NCBI GenBank assembly: GCA_002748225.1
Contig: PDRU01000086.1
Coordinates: 1 to 14,208, forward strand
DNA length: 14,208 nt
Source: Spirochaetales bacterium
GTDB lineage: Bacteria; Spirochaetota; Spirochaetia; DSM-2461
Direction of reading: 5' to 3'
This document shows, one piece after another, positions 13,915 through 14,208 of this stretch. Below the pieces are notes generated by a model. The model saw only the letters and a program-made list of their open reading frames with translations. It had not been told where the DNA came from and searched no databases. The translations under genes and the position numbers were made by a program. Within the stretch, counting starts at the first letter, position 1, and every line of letters starts with the position of its first letter.

Positions 13915-14208
13915 CAGCCGGGCCGCCCAAAAGCGGCGGCAAAGGCTGTAACGGCCCAGAATACGGCGCTCGGCGCCCGGAAAGCGGAAACCACACACGC
14001 AAAAGGCCGCCTTTACAAAAAGCCGCCTCCTCCGCAAAAAGATATGGCGCTCAGCAGAAACTGCGGGCAGAAAGGCCGCCGCCTCAAACAGCCGCGGCGC
14101 CCAAAAGCAGCGGCAAAGGCTGTAACGGCCCAGAATATGCCGGCGCGGCCGCCTTTGCAAACAGCCGGCGAATCTGCAAAAAGACACGCCGCTCGGCAGA
14201 AACCGCGG
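13915..14208. repeat. GC-rich imperfect direct-repeat array, continues past window
   Basis: From 13879 to the end no gene is supported. Two blocks recur. Block 1 is 49 bp, at 13915-13963 and 14089-14137, with 46 of 49 bases equal and a 174-bp period; its core reads CAAAGGCTGTAACGGCCC. Block 2 is 62 bp, at 14005-14066 and 14147-14208, about 50 of 62 equal without gaps; it opens GGCCGCCTTT and ends GCGG at the last base. The distance between the blocks differs by 32 bp between units (41 versus 9 bp), which is not a multiple of three, so a long open frame on the minus strand (13885-14187) is not conserved coding. The array is cut by the window end. Its role is unknown. Confidence 0.8.

Noticed and set aside
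13915..14137. CRISPR array
   Set aside because: Repeats are long, imperfect and of two kinds with unequal spacing; no uniform 25-40 bp repeat with similar-sized spacers and no cas gene.
13885..14187. Open 100-codon frame on the minus strand in the terminal repeats
   Set aside because: It is low-complexity Arg/Cys/Leu-rich, lies over direct repeats, and the 32-bp spacing difference between repeat units is not a multiple of three, so the frame is not kept.

Overview
The window is bacterial chromosome: dense genes, Shine-Dalgarno sequences, stop/start overlaps and all-bacterial protein families. The combination of a Bat-type MoxR/DUF58 locus, a stand-alone ArgJ, a cheR-cheB pair, ThyX, an RseC/MucC-like protein and an Era with P-loop GRPSAGKS suggests a moderately GC-rich spirochaete (Treponema/Spirochaeta group). 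This assignment is inference from gene content, not from a marker gene.

Left part, 1-5115. A minus-strand run argJ > moxR > DUF58 (3' end outside the window) fires away from a plus-strand rmuC; their candidate promoters overlap in the short gap around 2551-2605. A ClpP-type protease (minus) and era (plus) diverge from 4118-4233, where a good clpP promoter and an 11-codon leader ORF overlapping the era start can be seen.

Middle, 5117-9113, all minus strand, read right to left: a divergent bifunctional-nuclease-like (DUF151) protein, a short-chain dehydrogenase (SDR), a GC-rich repeat-bearing spacer, a PLP-dependent alpha-oxoamine synthase-like gene, an alpha/beta hydrolase and a small two-TM protein. 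The SDR and the PLP gene are both broken, each by a short internal loss with a frame change, while their neighbours look intact. Alpha-oxoamine synthase plus SDR reductase is the enzyme logic used to build long-chain bases and related amino-lipids, so this may be a decayed (or mis-assembled) lipid module.

Right part, 9158-14208. A sigma70-like promoter precedes cheR-cheB (chemoreceptor methylation and demethylation). They converge on a minus-strand cluster read right to left as histidine phosphatase, YigZ/IMPACT, thyX and an RseC/MucC-like membrane protein with a C-terminal CxxCxxC. The window ends (13879-14208) in GC-rich non-coding DNA made of imperfect direct repeats that run off the edge.

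Most of the window is ordinary housekeeping. The parts worth a second look are the paired gene breaks with their palindrome/repeat spacer (about 7300-8040), the terminal repeat array, the relocated cysteine motif in the RseC-like protein, the ClpP with a non-standard N terminus, and the era leader ORF.
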